Source: Asterella californica
Taxonomy: Eukaryota; Streptophyta; Marchantiopsida; Marchantiales; Aytoniaceae
Assembly: GCA_036924285.1 (NCBI GenBank)
Contig: JAYKYS010000005.1
Coordinates: 29,424,001 to 29,488,000 of the forward strand
DNA length: 64,000 nucleotides
Direction: 5' to 3'
Below, one piece after another: positions 43,540-53,300 of the stretch; within the stretch, counting starts at the first letter, position 1; each line of letters starts with the position of its first letter. Position numbers and translations under genes: made by a program. The notes beneath the pieces are model-generated. The model was not told the DNA's origin and searched no databases. It worked only from the letters and a program-made list of their open reading frames with translations.

Positions 43540-45882
43540 TTGTGGTTTAGTGCAGCAGATTTTCCAGGTATGTCAATGCATCCGCGAGGTCTGGTGTTAC
43601 CAGCGACAGAATTGGCCGAGGCCACTCCTTTCCTCAAGGAGTTGGGTCTCGACTTCTTCCTGTGGGACTGGAACCTCGCAGATCAAGGGCTTCTGGAGGA
43701 GGTATGGGCCGCGTTACCACCGCGTAACCGTGTACCTGCGAAGGCAGGAGTTGCTCGGGGAAGACCATCTTCCTGGACAGAAGACTGGTGGCGTAAGGCG
43801 TTTCACAGACCTGAGACCGAGAACCGAGGATATTGGTACGAGAAGAAGATCTTGCCTAGGATTGTGAGTTCATGGCATGTACCTGGGAGTACCACCTGCC
43901 TTTTCGTGGAAGACAGGCAGGGGAGGAACGGTTGGAAGATAGAGTCTTACCGGGAGTCGAAGAAGCGACTTCTGGCGAAGTTGTTTCTGCATCTTTTCCC
44001 CAAGGGAAAAGCGCAGAAGACGAGGTACTTAGGAGATCAGGACGTGGAGTTCCTGGAATCAGTGTGAGATGACAGAGTGCCAATCTACTGGGGCGCGTAC
44101 ATCCACAACTATGTACAGATGGAGCTAGCATACTTGGGTACCCCGGCGGGAGGACATCTGACGCCCTTCTTCTGCTACTTGTATGTAGCCATGGGGGATC
44201 TTAGGGAAGATCAGCTGGCAGTGTATGGGCCAACGGAGCGACAGGAGGTGAAGGAGGAGACCTCGGAAGACGATGACCGAGAGGCAGCAGCAACGCCCCC
44301 TCCCACTCTGATGCCACAGCTGAGGCCCGGCTCTCACCAGAAGACGCTTCTGGTGAGGGAAGACGAGTCTAGTGGGTCGGAAGACGCCACGCCAGTGAGG
44401 AAGATGGGCCACAGAAGTGTACCGAGGACACCCATCTCCCTCATCCATTCAGGATCGGAGTCGGACTCGGAGGAAGACTTGCTGAGTACCCGATCGGAGC
44501 GGAAGACAGCTTCTGTAACACCTGGGAGTCTTCTGAAGACTCCAGAAGACGAAGGATGGATGGGCACTCCTACTGCGATGCGAGGAAGCGCAAAGAGGAG
44601 AGCCGCTCTTGCCACGAGGAGTCTTCCACCCCGGAAGATGAGAAGAGTAGCTTCTTCTCGTGCGCAGAAGATGAAGGCCGTAGTGATGGAAGAGGCTTCC
44701 TTGTCTCTGGAAGACGAAGTCGACACCATCGAGCGAGTGGTGGGGATGAACTTGTCTTCTGCAGGAAGACGACTGGAGGAGTTCAGTGCCTACTTCCAGA
44801 AGGAGATCCAGCCCGCTATGGAGTTGCTGGAAAGAAGAGCGAGGGCACAGGAGAAGCCTCTACAGCCTGGATTCGGCCTGCGCACCTTGCTGCGACAGGA
44901 AGACAGCCAGCAGAAGATGGAGTCTCTGGAAGCTAGTCTCCGCACTACGGAGAAGCTTGCAGCCAGGTACAAGGCGGAAGCAGCCGCTTCTGCCAAGGAG
45001 TCGATACAACTTCGGAAGAGCAACCAGGAGTTGCAGACGCGAGTACAACAGCGTGATCAGGAAGTTCTCCGAGTACGGGAGAAGATCACTACCCTCGCAG
45101 AAGAGCAGACCACTTGGAAGATGCAGCGAGAAGCCGCAGAAGCGCGAGCTGCAACAGAGAAGACGCAGAGGGAAGCCGCGGAGGCCCGTGCGCAGAAGAT
45201 GCTAGCTCAGTCGGTAGAAGCGCTTCGGAAGAAGTTCAACTTCACCGCGGGTAAGAAGTTACTTACCTTAGCTAGGGAATGGGACAGTGGGTCCAAGACG
45301 AGGTTGGTGGAATGCAGAGATAGCATGTTCAGGTACCTGGATAGATAGATAGAAGGAGTGAAGACACTTTATGGTCTTCCCTCACTTCCGACACCTGCAA
45401 CCGCATCTTCCCAAGCCCCAGCACCCTCGACTGGATCCGGAATGGAGAAGGAGGAGTTTGATCTCGCTGTACACTTGGTGGTGACAGCGTTGGAAGACGA
45501 GAAGACTCCAGAAGACGCCCCGGAAGACATGATGTCTTCTGGAAGACAGGAAGACGAGCCGTCTTCCCAGGTATTTCACGTGGAGGAAGCGACTTCCCCG
45601 GACCCCTATGAGATCGCCATGGTCCCTAGTACTGCATCTGTGCCTCAGAAGACCGAAGACGCACCATTCGACTCGTCTTCCCAGAAGACCATTCCGTCTT
45701 CCGAAGTCGAAGCCGAGGAAGACGCAGCCGCAGAAATAGCAAGGCCAGCGAAGAGCGAGGAGAGGGAAGCTACCTCAGTGGTACCCGAGGTAAGTGCAGA
45801 GCTTCCCAGCCCATCAGAAGTCGAGGTAGTAGCTCCGGTAGGAGCAGATCATGAAGAGATTGCCACCGAGCAATCAGAGTAG
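43540..45882 (+). pseudogene. Family X ORF: acidic, coiled-coil protein with two in-frame stops
   Basis: One continuous frame of about 780 codons broken by TGA at 44065-44067 and TAG at 45346-45348. The inverted copy has Trp-type and Gln codons at these places, so the stops look like point mutations. The N-terminal part has ELGLDFFLWDWNLADQGLLE and KKRLLAKLFLHLFPKGKAQK. Then comes ELAYLGTPAGGHLTPFFCYL, which is well conserved between copies. A Ser/Asp/Glu-rich stretch with many EDE and SED clusters follows. The next part is a long coiled coil (about 44780-45230, for example AARYKAEAAASAKESIQLRK). It ends with FRYLDR, KTLYG and EEFDLAVHLV segments and an acidic tail (TSVVPEV). The family is unknown to me. 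A gag-like structural role is only a guess. Confidence 0.65.
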
Positions 45883-46379
45883 TTAGCAAACTCAATCGAC
45901 ACTTCCAGATTTAGTAGGATTGGACATGCTATCTTAAGGGTGGCAGTTTTCCATGTAAAAATAGTTAGGACCCCATGTGGCAGCATAGGTAGCGTAGGAG
46001 TAATACAGTATAGGGCTAATTGGGAAGAGGGACCGCATGCATGTGAGGTGACCACCTCTTGTCAGCGCCTCTCTCTCTCTCCCTGGTGGTCGCCTCCCAA
46101 GGCAGATGGTTAAGTAGGATAGCATGGTAGGAGAAAAGCTCTCTGAGAGCTCTGCTAGTTCTGTAGAATTCGGCAGTAACTGAACATACACACCGATTCT
46201 ACAGGCAGGCAGGAGAGACACATTAGAGCAGGGATAGTCTAGGAACAGAGAACGGCATCCTCGTGCAGTCCTGTTAGCTAGACTGGTGTGTCGAGGAGTA
46301 GACGCAGGAAGTAGAGGGAGTGAGCTTCCCAATGCCATTGTGACTTCTTCTCGGGGAATAGATTGTGGATTTGAGTGCA
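45883..46379 (+). other. Family X tail
   Basis: A roughly 500-bp region after the X ORF, faintly similar to the inverted sequence at about 53280-53620. Contains a CTCTCTCTCTCT run near 46068. No ORF is supported. Confidence 0.45.
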
Positions 46380-47390
46380 GCAGCTTCGCTCATGTCTTCT
46401 GGGTGGTGGAATGTATTGAATTCGCTCCCAATTGTGCATGGGAAGTGTTCTTCTTGAGTGGCGATGACTGTCAGCCGTTGTGGAAGTGTAGCTTGACTCG
46501 TTCAGTAGAGCACTTGGGATCTACGTACGAACGGTCTTCTGGGTAAGTGATCCCAGAAGACAGAACAGTCAGAGCAGCGAAGTGAAGAAGAAAGAAGCCT
46601 TCTTCCCGCAACAAAAGACGACATCCTCGAGTAGAAGACGGTGCTACAGTACTCACGTTTGTTGTCTTCCTCCCCAAACTATTACAAGCAGGGATGGCTT
46701 GTTAGTCAAGATCCGGACTAGAAGCCTGTCGGAATCTTAATTGCCCTTTTTCATCCTGTTTTCTCTTGTTTGGATTTCTTCTTCTTCCCATCTTCCCTCT
46801 TCTTCCCCATCTTCTTACCTTCTTCTAGTGAGCTTCCGATACTTCTATTGAGCTTCCGTGAAGGTGAATGTCGTTGTAATGCTGCAGGAAGACAACTTCC
46901 GTAGGCAGAAGCCTGGGAAGGCTACAGGGGGCATACACCCTGTGATTGATCCATCCCGTTGGAATGTGAGTGTGAGAATAAGGTGTAACGACTGTTACTA
47001 GTCGACTTCTGCGAAGCCGGACAGCCTTCTGGAGGTGTGAGAAGACGAGCTAAACCCCCAGAAGACGAGAATCGCTTCGGGAAGACGGTATCGAGAAGAC
47101 CGGAAGAAGCAACCTGGAAGCAGGAAGTTCGTCTTTCCGAGCTTCTCTGTGAATAGTTGTGTGATATTTTAGTTGGTAGTTGTTTGTTTGGATCCAAAGC
47201 ACCATTTGGCGTGTCTGGAAGACGTGTGGTTTTGTGTGGTTTTGTGAGAAGACGAGATTTCTAAGCAAAACCCGTGTGTTTATGTGTTTGAACAGATCTT
47301 AGAACTTAGAGCAGCGTTACTTGTGCAAATCCTCTGTGGGAACGATATCTTGTATACTAAATGGGCAAAAGGAGAAATCCTTCGTCACTA
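46380..47390 (+). repeat. Module Y, copy 1
   Basis: Homologous to 35660-37130 (+) and to 56540-55785 (-). Shared landmarks include GGCTTGTTAGTCA, GATCCGGACTAGAAGCCTG, GTGAATGTCGTTGTAATGCT, GCCTGGGAAGGCTACA, CACCCTGTGATTGAT, GAACGATATCTTGTATAC and AAATGGGCAAAAGGAG. Similarity between the three copies ends within about 20 bases after that last landmark. Confidence 0.8.
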
Positions 47391-48078
47391 CACAGTGCTG
47401 ACCAAGAACTTGGTGGGAGGGTTGAGACCTTCAATTCAAACCCAAGTGAGGTACGAGAAGCCAACAACCAAAGCGGAGGCCATCAAGATTACGACAAATA
47501 TGGAAGAGAGTTTGGATGAAGGGGATATCATCCAACCGCATCATGCCGCTTTGGTGTCGACTCCGACTCTTGGTGTAACCACAACGGTAGCATCTGCACC
47601 ATCACAATTGGTGATTGCTTCAACGTTAGCTCATACTCCAACGGTGGTGCCAAGACCATTTATCCCTATAGCGATGTCTACTGCCACCTCTGATTTCCAT
47701 GCTGAGTTGAAGAGCATCACCGATACTCTTGCGGATCTCAAGATAAACGTGGTGCAGTTACGCGAATGGAGGAACAAAGGTGGAGGAGGAGGTCAAAGAG
47801 GTTACGACAACAATCATAACCAAGGAAATCAAGATAACTTTGGAGGCAACCAAGGTAACTTTGGAGGAATCACTTGTTGGACGTGTGGAGGTTCTCATTT
47901 CCAGCGAAATTGTCTTAACAACGGAGCAAGAGGTGCCGAAGCTGTCAGAATGAATGTGGGTGGAGGAAATCCATCACAAGGACGAGACAAGGGGTGGCTA
48001 CTATCGATGTCGTACGAGATCCCATTTACGAGAAAGGAGAGAGTTCAAACTCTTCTCATGCACCGGTGGAGCTTTTAG
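47284..48078 (+). CDS. gag: Gypsy gag, C-terminal part with zinc knuckle
   Basis: The listed start lies inside module Y; real gag sequence resumes near 47397 with LTKNLVGGLRPSIQTQVRYE. A low-complexity Thr/Pro/Ala linker follows, then WRNKGGGGGQRGYDNN and a knuckle CWTCGGSHFQRNC (CX2CX4HX4C) near 47878-47916. It ends at 48078. The ORF is chimeric because of the nested insertion and would not be translated with the capsid half. Confidence 0.7.
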   Translation: MFEQILELRAALLVQILCGNDILYTKWAKGEILRHYTVLTKNLVGGLRPSIQTQVRYEKPTTKAEAIKITTNMEESLDEGDIIQPHHAALVSTPTLGVTTTVASAPSQLVIASTLAHTPTVVPRPFIPIAMSTATSDFHAELKSITDTLADLKINVVQLREWRNKGGGGGQRGYDNNHNQGNQDNFGGNQGNFGGITCWTCGGSHFQRNCLNNGARGAEAVRMNVGGGNPSQGRDKGWLLSMSYEIPFTRKERVQTLLMHRWSF

Positions 48079-48122
48079 CTCAAGAAAGGAAAAGAACTTG
48101 ATTTTCTGATGAACCGGTTTTC

Positions 48123-48788
48123 ATGGAGGAGTCAGCAAGTAGAAGTACTCGTTCGAGTAATATTTCGAGTACACCAAGGGAGCCAAGAAGGAAGTTGGGG
48201 ATGGCGGATTTCACCATTTCATCTTCCCAAGCGGGATATGATGTGGTTGAAGATGTGGGTGCTCAGAAAGCCAACATCACTGTTGGACAACTGATTGCAC
48301 TTAATCCCAGCTTACGAAGGGAACTCAGAGTAGGACTGAGTTCTAAGAGAAGCAAGAAGAAGAAACCCAAGAGCAAGACATCAAAGTCTGTGGGAGTTGG
48401 TGTGGTGGATGTGCATGCTTCAGAGGTATGCACTAGGCCTTCAAAGATTGAAGTCCGGTTGAATGGTCACTACGTCTCTGACGTATTGGTGGATGGAGGG
48501 TCGGTTGTAAATGCCATATCGGAGAGGTTGATGAAGAAGTTGGGGATGGAACCAACTCGCCCGGCTAACATTGTCGTGGGGATGGCTAACAAACAACGGG
48601 TAAGACCTCTTGATGTGTTAGAGAAGGTGGTCGTGTCTGTGATGGGAGTTCAAACATTGATGTCCTTTCAAGTGTTAAAGGACTCTAGTTATGATTTGCT
48701 CCTAGGTAGGCCTTGGTTGAGAGCTGTGCGCACCACGGATAGGTGGCACAAGGGATACTTACGGATTGGGCCTAGAGATATAGAGTGA
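48123..48788 (+). CDS. Gypsy aspartic protease
   Basis: A 221-codon ORF. The catalytic loop reads VLVDGGSVVNAIS: Asp-Gly-Gly-Ser replaces the commoner Asp-Ser/Thr-Gly-Ala/Ser. The second conserved strand is LLLGRPWLR. Upstream is a Lys-rich linker (SKRSKKKKPKSK). The enzyme cleaves the polyprotein. Its stop at 48786-48788 overlaps the start of the RT frame, which lies in the -1 frame. Confidence 0.8.
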   Translation: MEESASRSTRSSNISSTPREPRRKLGMADFTISSSQAGYDVVEDVGAQKANITVGQLIALNPSLRRELRVGLSSKRSKKKKPKSKTSKSVGVGVVDVHASEVCTRPSKIEVRLNGHYVSDVLVDGGSVVNAISERLMKKLGMEPTRPANIVVGMANKQRVRPLDVLEKVVVSVMGVQTLMSFQVLKDSSYDLLLGRPWLRAVRTTDRWHKGYLRIGPRDIE

Positions 48789-51700
48789 TAGTTCCTCTCT
48801 CGGGTGTTGGAGTTGTGACTTCTGACTCTGATAGACCCACTAGTGACTACTGGGAATTTGATACGGAAGATGATCAGGGTGTCTCAGAAGTAGATACCGG
48901 AGATTCTTACAATCAAGAATCTTCGTCTGAGGACGAAGGATTTGGTCGAGATGAATCATTACATCAGCTTAGTGCTATTGACTTGTTGCCTCGATCAACA
49001 GTGGAGAAAGATCCTGACAAAGAAGAATTGAGTGAGGTAGAGATTGTGAGAAGACTCTCTATCCTGAAGTTTGGTATCAATGTCACTCAAGAGGAGAAAA
49101 GTAGATTCCTAGATATATTTCGAAAATATATCCATGTGTTTGCTTTCAGCTACAAGGATTTGAAGGAGGTGACTCTCGAGACTCATCGAATCGAATTGGA
49201 GGAGAACGCAAGATCAGTTCGACAGAAGCAGAGAAGGATCAATCCTACAACAGCAATGATGGTTAAGGAGGAGATAGACAAGTTGAAGGAGGCGAGTTTC
49301 ATCTATGAGGTGGAGAACTCAGAATGGGTTTCACCCATTGTGATTGTCAAGAAGAAGAATGGTAAGCTACGAGTGTGCATAGACTATAAGAAGCTGAATG
49401 CAGTTACCAAGAAGGATTATTATCCTCTACCATTTATAGATGAGATTTTGGAGGAAGTTGCTGGTCATGAGTGGTACAGCTTTGGTGATGGTTATAGTGG
49501 GTATAACCAGATCAAGATAGCACAGGAGTACCAACAGTTGACTACTTTCACTACTCCTTGGGGAACATTTGCATTTCGGGTGATGCCATTCGGACTATGT
49601 AATGCTCCGGCCACGTTTCAGAGGTTCATGAACAAGGTGTTTGAACCATTCATAGGGAAGTTTGTTCGGGATTTCATTGACGATTTCTGTGTGTACAGAC
49701 GAAAGGAGGACCACTTTGATCATGTGATAAAAGTTTTGCAGCGGTTGGAGCAAGCCAACGCTTCTCTAAATCCAGAGAAGTGCATCTTTGGCTGCGAAGA
49801 AGGTCTGCTGTTAGGGCACATCATTTCCAAGAATGGGATTGCGGTAGATCCTGAGAAGGTGAAGAAGATTGTGGATCTTCCATTTCCGATCAACTTGACA
49901 AAGTTGAGGCAGTTTCTTGGCATGGTTGGATATTATCGTAGGTTTGTCTTTTCCTTCTCAAACAAAGCAATAGCTTTGACTATGTACATGAAGAAGGGAG
50001 TTGATTTTGACTTGATAGTGCATGATCAGAAGGCAAAGGAAGCATTTGAGGAGCTGAAAAAGGCATTAGTGACAGCTCCTATACTTGCTAAACTTGAGTG
50101 GAGTAAAGCATTTATTCTGTATACGGATACCTCCAATGTAGCAATCGGATGTACATTAAGTCAGCTAGATGGAGATGGGCATGATCATCCTATAGCGTAT
50201 GCTAGTAGGCAGATGGTTCCAGCGGAGAAGAATTACTCCGTGACTGAACGAGAAGGATTAGCGATGATCTTTAGATTGAAGAAATTTCGACACTACTTGC
50301 TAGGAGGGAAATTTTCCATAGTCACAGATCACAAGGCTTTAAAGTATATCTTTAATAAGCCTAATGCCGAAGGTCGTATTGCTCGTTGGAAGATCCTTCT
50401 AACAGAATACGACTACGTGATCGAAGATAGACCAGGAAAAAAGCATGCGAATGCTGATCTTTTGTCGAGGGCTTATGATGATGAGGGAGAAGAACCATTT
50501 GATGATTTATTTCCAGACGAGCATCTGATGACCATCACAAGCATTGAGGAGATACCGGACGAGTACAAAGAAATCTGGAGTTTTCTTGCAGATGGCTCTT
50601 TTCCAGAAGGTATGCATACCCGAGAATGTAACGCGTTAATCAAGAGATGCAAACCTTACACCATGGTGGAGGGAATTCTATTTCAACAAGGAGCAGATGG
50701 GTTACTAAGGAGAGCAGTTGGTCACAAGGAGGCGTTCAAGCTGATGCACGAGTTTCACGATGACACTGTTTGCGGACGTCACTTTGCTGGTACGATAACA
50801 GCTTTCAAGATTTTGGATGCGGGTTATCACTGGAGAGAGATTTTCAAGGAGTGTTTAGACTATTGCAAAACTTGCGACGTATGTCAAGCATTTGCTTTGA
50901 AGTCTACTAGAACACCTCCGTTAAGATCAATTCCAATATTAGGACCATTTGAGAAGTGGGGTATTGACTTTGTAGGTCCTCTTAATAAGACACCTCGAGG
51001 CAATAGATACATTGTAGTCGCCACGGACTATTGTACCAAGTGGGTAGAGGCTAGACCTTTGAGGGAGACTAATGAAACAGAAGTTGGTAGATTCCTATGG
51101 GAGAGGATCATCACGAGATTTGGATGTCCGTTAGAGTTGGTCTCGGATAGAGGAGGAGAGTTTATAGGGAGCATGACTACTGCTATGCTACAACACTTTT
51201 CTATCAAGGCACGAGTAACGACCTCATACAAACCAAATGCTAATGGTCTTGCGGAGAAGACCAATCTTACACTTTGTATGATGCTCGTCAAAGATGCTGG
51301 TGTTGAGACTGCGAAACATACTTGGGATAAGAGGCTACATGCCATCTTATGGAAGTACCGAACGACAACAAAGACTTCTACTGGGTACTCTCCATTTCGA
51401 CTGGTTTATGGAGTGGAGTCCAAATTGCCGATCCAATTCAAATTGGATACTTTTCAAACTATTCAACGAAAGTTGAAAAGGTCGAGGGGAGAAGACGTGA
51501 TCAGATCAAGAAGAGAGCAACTCATGGAGTTGGAAGAGACCCGAGCGGTAGCAATGATCCGGATGGAACGAGCTCAAGCGTATCAAAAGAAGAGTTACGA
51601 GAAACGGTTGGGCAAGAGGGAGGTAAAACCTTTTCAAGTCGGAGATTGGGTTATGTTGTATGATGCTATCAGATTCAAGAGGGCTAGGAAGAAGTTTCTT

Positions 51701-51865
51701 CCGAGATATTTTGGTCCTTTTGTTGTAGATAAGGTGTGGAGCAACTTCACATATGACCTTCAGGAGCTGGGAGGAAAGAGATTCGATCGGGTAAATCATG
51801 ACAAGTTGAAGTTGTTTCATCGACGAAAGTTCTCTCTTCACTCCGAGGACGGAGCGAAAATTTAG
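48785..51865 (+). CDS. pol: Gypsy reverse transcriptase, RNase H and integrase polyprotein
   Basis: An open frame of 1026 codons that opens on GTG, so it is probably reached by frameshift from the protease frame rather than by its own start. RT: KKKNGKLRVCIDYKKLNAV (about residue 190), WGTFAFRVMPFGLCNAPATF, and an active site FIDD (about 297) where YxDD is usual. RNase H: ILYTDTSNVAIGC (about 445), TEREGLAM and TDHKALKYI. Integrase: an HHCC-type zinc region (HEFHDDTVCGRHF, then CKTCDVC), then WGIDFVGPL (about 725), LVSDRGGEF (about 786) and NGLAEKTN (about 823) for D, D and E. It ends with a GPF-type module RYFGPFVVDKVW. No chromodomain is evident. The frame is intact and likely was recently active. 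Confidence 0.93.
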   Translation: MIVPLSGVGVVTSDSDRPTSDYWEFDTEDDQGVSEVDTGDSYNQESSSEDEGFGRDESLHQLSAIDLLPRSTVEKDPDKEELSEVEIVRRLSILKFGINVTQEEKSRFLDIFRKYIHVFAFSYKDLKEVTLETHRIELEENARSVRQKQRRINPTTAMMVKEEIDKLKEASFIYEVENSEWVSPIVIVKKKNGKLRVCIDYKKLNAVTKKDYYPLPFIDEILEEVAGHEWYSFGDGYSGYNQIKIAQEYQQLTTFTTPWGTFAFRVMPFGLCNAPATFQRFMNKVFEPFIGKFVRDFIDDFCVYRRKEDHFDHVIKVLQRLEQANASLNPEKCIFGCEEGLLLGHIISKNGIAVDPEKVKKIVDLPFPINLTKLRQFLGMVGYYRRFVFSFSNKAIALTMYMKKGVDFDLIVHDQKAKEAFEELKKALVTAPILAKLEWSKAFILYTDTSNVAIGCTLSQLDGDGHDHPIAYASRQMVPAEKNYSVTEREGLAMIFRLKKFRHYLLGGKFSIVTDHKALKYIFNKPNAEGRIARWKILLTEYDYVIEDRPGKKHANADLLSRAYDDEGEEPFDDLFPDEHLMTITSIEEIPDEYKEIWSFLADGSFPEGMHTRECNALIKRCKPYTMVEGILFQQGADGLLRRAVGHKEAFKLMHEFHDDTVCGRHFAGTITAFKILDAGYHWREIFKECLDYCKTCDVCQAFALKSTRTPPLRSIPILGPFEKWGIDFVGPLNKTPRGNRYIVVATDYCTKWVEARPLRETNETEVGRFLWERIITRFGCPLELVSDRGGEFIGSMTTAMLQHFSIKARVTTSYKPNANGLAEKTNLTLCMMLVKDAGVETAKHTWDKRLHAILWKYRTTTKTSTGYSPFRLVYGVESKLPIQFKLDTFQTIQRKLKRSRGEDVIRSRREQLMELEETRAVAMIRMERAQAYQKKSYEKRLGKREVKPFQVGDWVMLYDAIRFKRARKKFLPRYFGPFVVDKVWSNFTYDLQELGGKRFDRVNHDKLKLFHRRKFSLHSEDGAKI

Positions 51866-51878
51866 TCCGGGGGTAAAA
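51866..51878 (+). promoter_or_regulatory. Polypurine tract before the 3' LTR
   Basis: CCGGGGGTAAAA immediately precedes the TG of the 3' LTR. It has the position and purine bias expected of the second-strand primer. Confidence 0.6.
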
Positions 51879-52793
51879 TGTAACGACCTATGTTACACAT
51901 AGGAAGTTTGTCTATTAGTAAGGTGTTTAGTTATAACTAAGTGTTGAGAATGTTTATTTGCTGCCAAAGTATTTTAAGGAGGTATCAAGTTAGTCATGAC
52001 TAGCTAAAAGTTAGTTATGGTTAAACTTAGCTGTACTTTTGACAGAATTCAGATATTTGCTAAAGAGTGAGCACTACTATCTTGTCATCTTGTCTAAAAG
52101 GTAGAAAGGGGGTGGAAAGTATCCCTTATCTCCTTTTTGACTTGATATTAGTGGTTGGATTAAAGTTGTGGACTTTGTGGGCATTAAAAACAAGAAGAGA
52201 TTCCACATGTTTCCTTTTTAGTGGGTCCTAGTGTAGAGGGGGGGTGGAAATTCGAGATTCCTTGAGAATATTCCAGAATCCTTCTAGAAGTTGTTGACTT
52301 TGAAGGAATAAGCCCATGTGAAAAGGTAAAAAGCCCATGTGATTAATGCTTTTGCCTTAAGTAATATCTTAGTAAAACTCGGTAAAAGTAGTTACGGCTG
52401 AGTTACCAGAGGGTACCAAAGTAAAAACCTAGAATGTATAAATAGAGGAGTAGAGAAGAGCTCCTCATCCTTGTTTTCACATTGTCGTAATGACAACTTG
52501 AGTAATATAGAGAGTGTGGGATATTTTTAGCACGTGAGAACTTGAGAGACGTCGTTAGAATGGAGGATTTTAGTTGATGTATTTAAGGAGATTTTTAGTT
52601 GATAAGTTTGTGGGTGTATGAATGAGTGAACTCAGCATTTTCTCTTCAAGTTCATGGTGTGCTTCCATCAAAGCCATCAGAGGTGACCCCTAAGTGAGAG
52701 ACAGGCCCGACATGTTGCAGATTCGTGGATGACGATCGTGGAGGTTGAGAGATCGGGGAGGTAGTTGATCGATAGGACCGCGGAGGGTTTACA
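51879..52793 (+). repeat. 3' LTR of the gypsy element
   Basis: 915 bp, TGTAACGACC to GGGTTTACA, with the TATA motif at 52437-52444. It is near-identical to 38192-39107. Confidence 0.9.
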
Positions 52794-53300
52794 GTGCAAG
52801 GATCATCCCAGTAGCGAGGAAGTTCCTCACACACATATTCGGATTCTCAAACTTCAAACTCAAAGTCTAGAGTCTTGAGGAAGATTTTGGAGAAGGACAA
52901 CATCATCTTGTCTGCAAGGAAAGAAATGGAGGTAGCAATAACAAATCTGAAAGAAGCTGAAGTGGATATGGATAAGTTGTAAGTTGAGAAGGACACGTTG
53001 ATGAGGACTTGTGAAGATAGTATCAACACTATCACTAGTATTTTCACGCGTAGTAAGAAAATCTCCTCAACGCATTCAGCGCTATAAGCTTGGACCTAAT
53101 TTATGATGCAGCTCTAGCTTTCTGCAAACAAAATCTGAAATCCAATCTCTGAGAAGAAGTTACATTGGCTTCTGGAAGCTACTCCATCAGCTTTTTGTCA
53201 CTATCCCTTGACACACCAGTCTAGAAGCAAGATTGCACGAGGATGCCGCTCCTTGTCTATGCTATCTATTCCTGTCTACATCCCTACGGTCTCCTCTTGA
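52794..53300 (+). other. Flank of the gypsy element with a short coiled-coil reading
   Basis: After the GTGC duplication, about 52845-53060 reads LRKILEKDNIILSARKEMEV and ITNLKEAEVDMDKL before a stop. This looks like a small remnant of a heptad-rich protein from another repeat. No other feature is supported. Confidence 0.35.

Larger units (their letters stand above)
41630..47390 (+). mobile_element. Family X insertion, copy 1 (non-autonomous element with a coiled-coil ORF)
   Basis: About 5.7 kb separating the two halves of gypsy gag. It consists of a GAAGAC-rich leader (41640-43500), a long ORF (43540-45882), a tail (45883-46380) and module Y (46380-47390). A related copy lies inverted at 53300-57968. 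No RT, integrase or transposase is visible. Exact ends and a target duplication could not be fixed by eye; the boundaries are where gag similarity stops and resumes. Confidence 0.6.
38192..52793 (+). mobile_element. Ty3/gypsy LTR retrotransposon, nearly intact, host of a nested insertion
   Basis: Has TG..CA LTRs of 916 and 915 bp and a 4-bp duplication GTGC on both sides. It also has a PBS (TGGTTCCGTTGCCGGGA), a purine tract before the 3' LTR, gag, protease, RT, RNase H and integrase in gypsy order. About 5.7 kb of family X interrupts gag (41630-47390). LTR divergence of about a dozen substitutions points to recent insertion; the X insertion is more recent still. Confidence 0.9.

Noticed and set aside
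47380..47392. CACTA-type transposon terminus (CACTAC near the end of module Y)
   Set aside because: The motif faces away from the shared module, there is no matching TAGTG end with a 3-bp duplication, and no CACTA transposase is seen.
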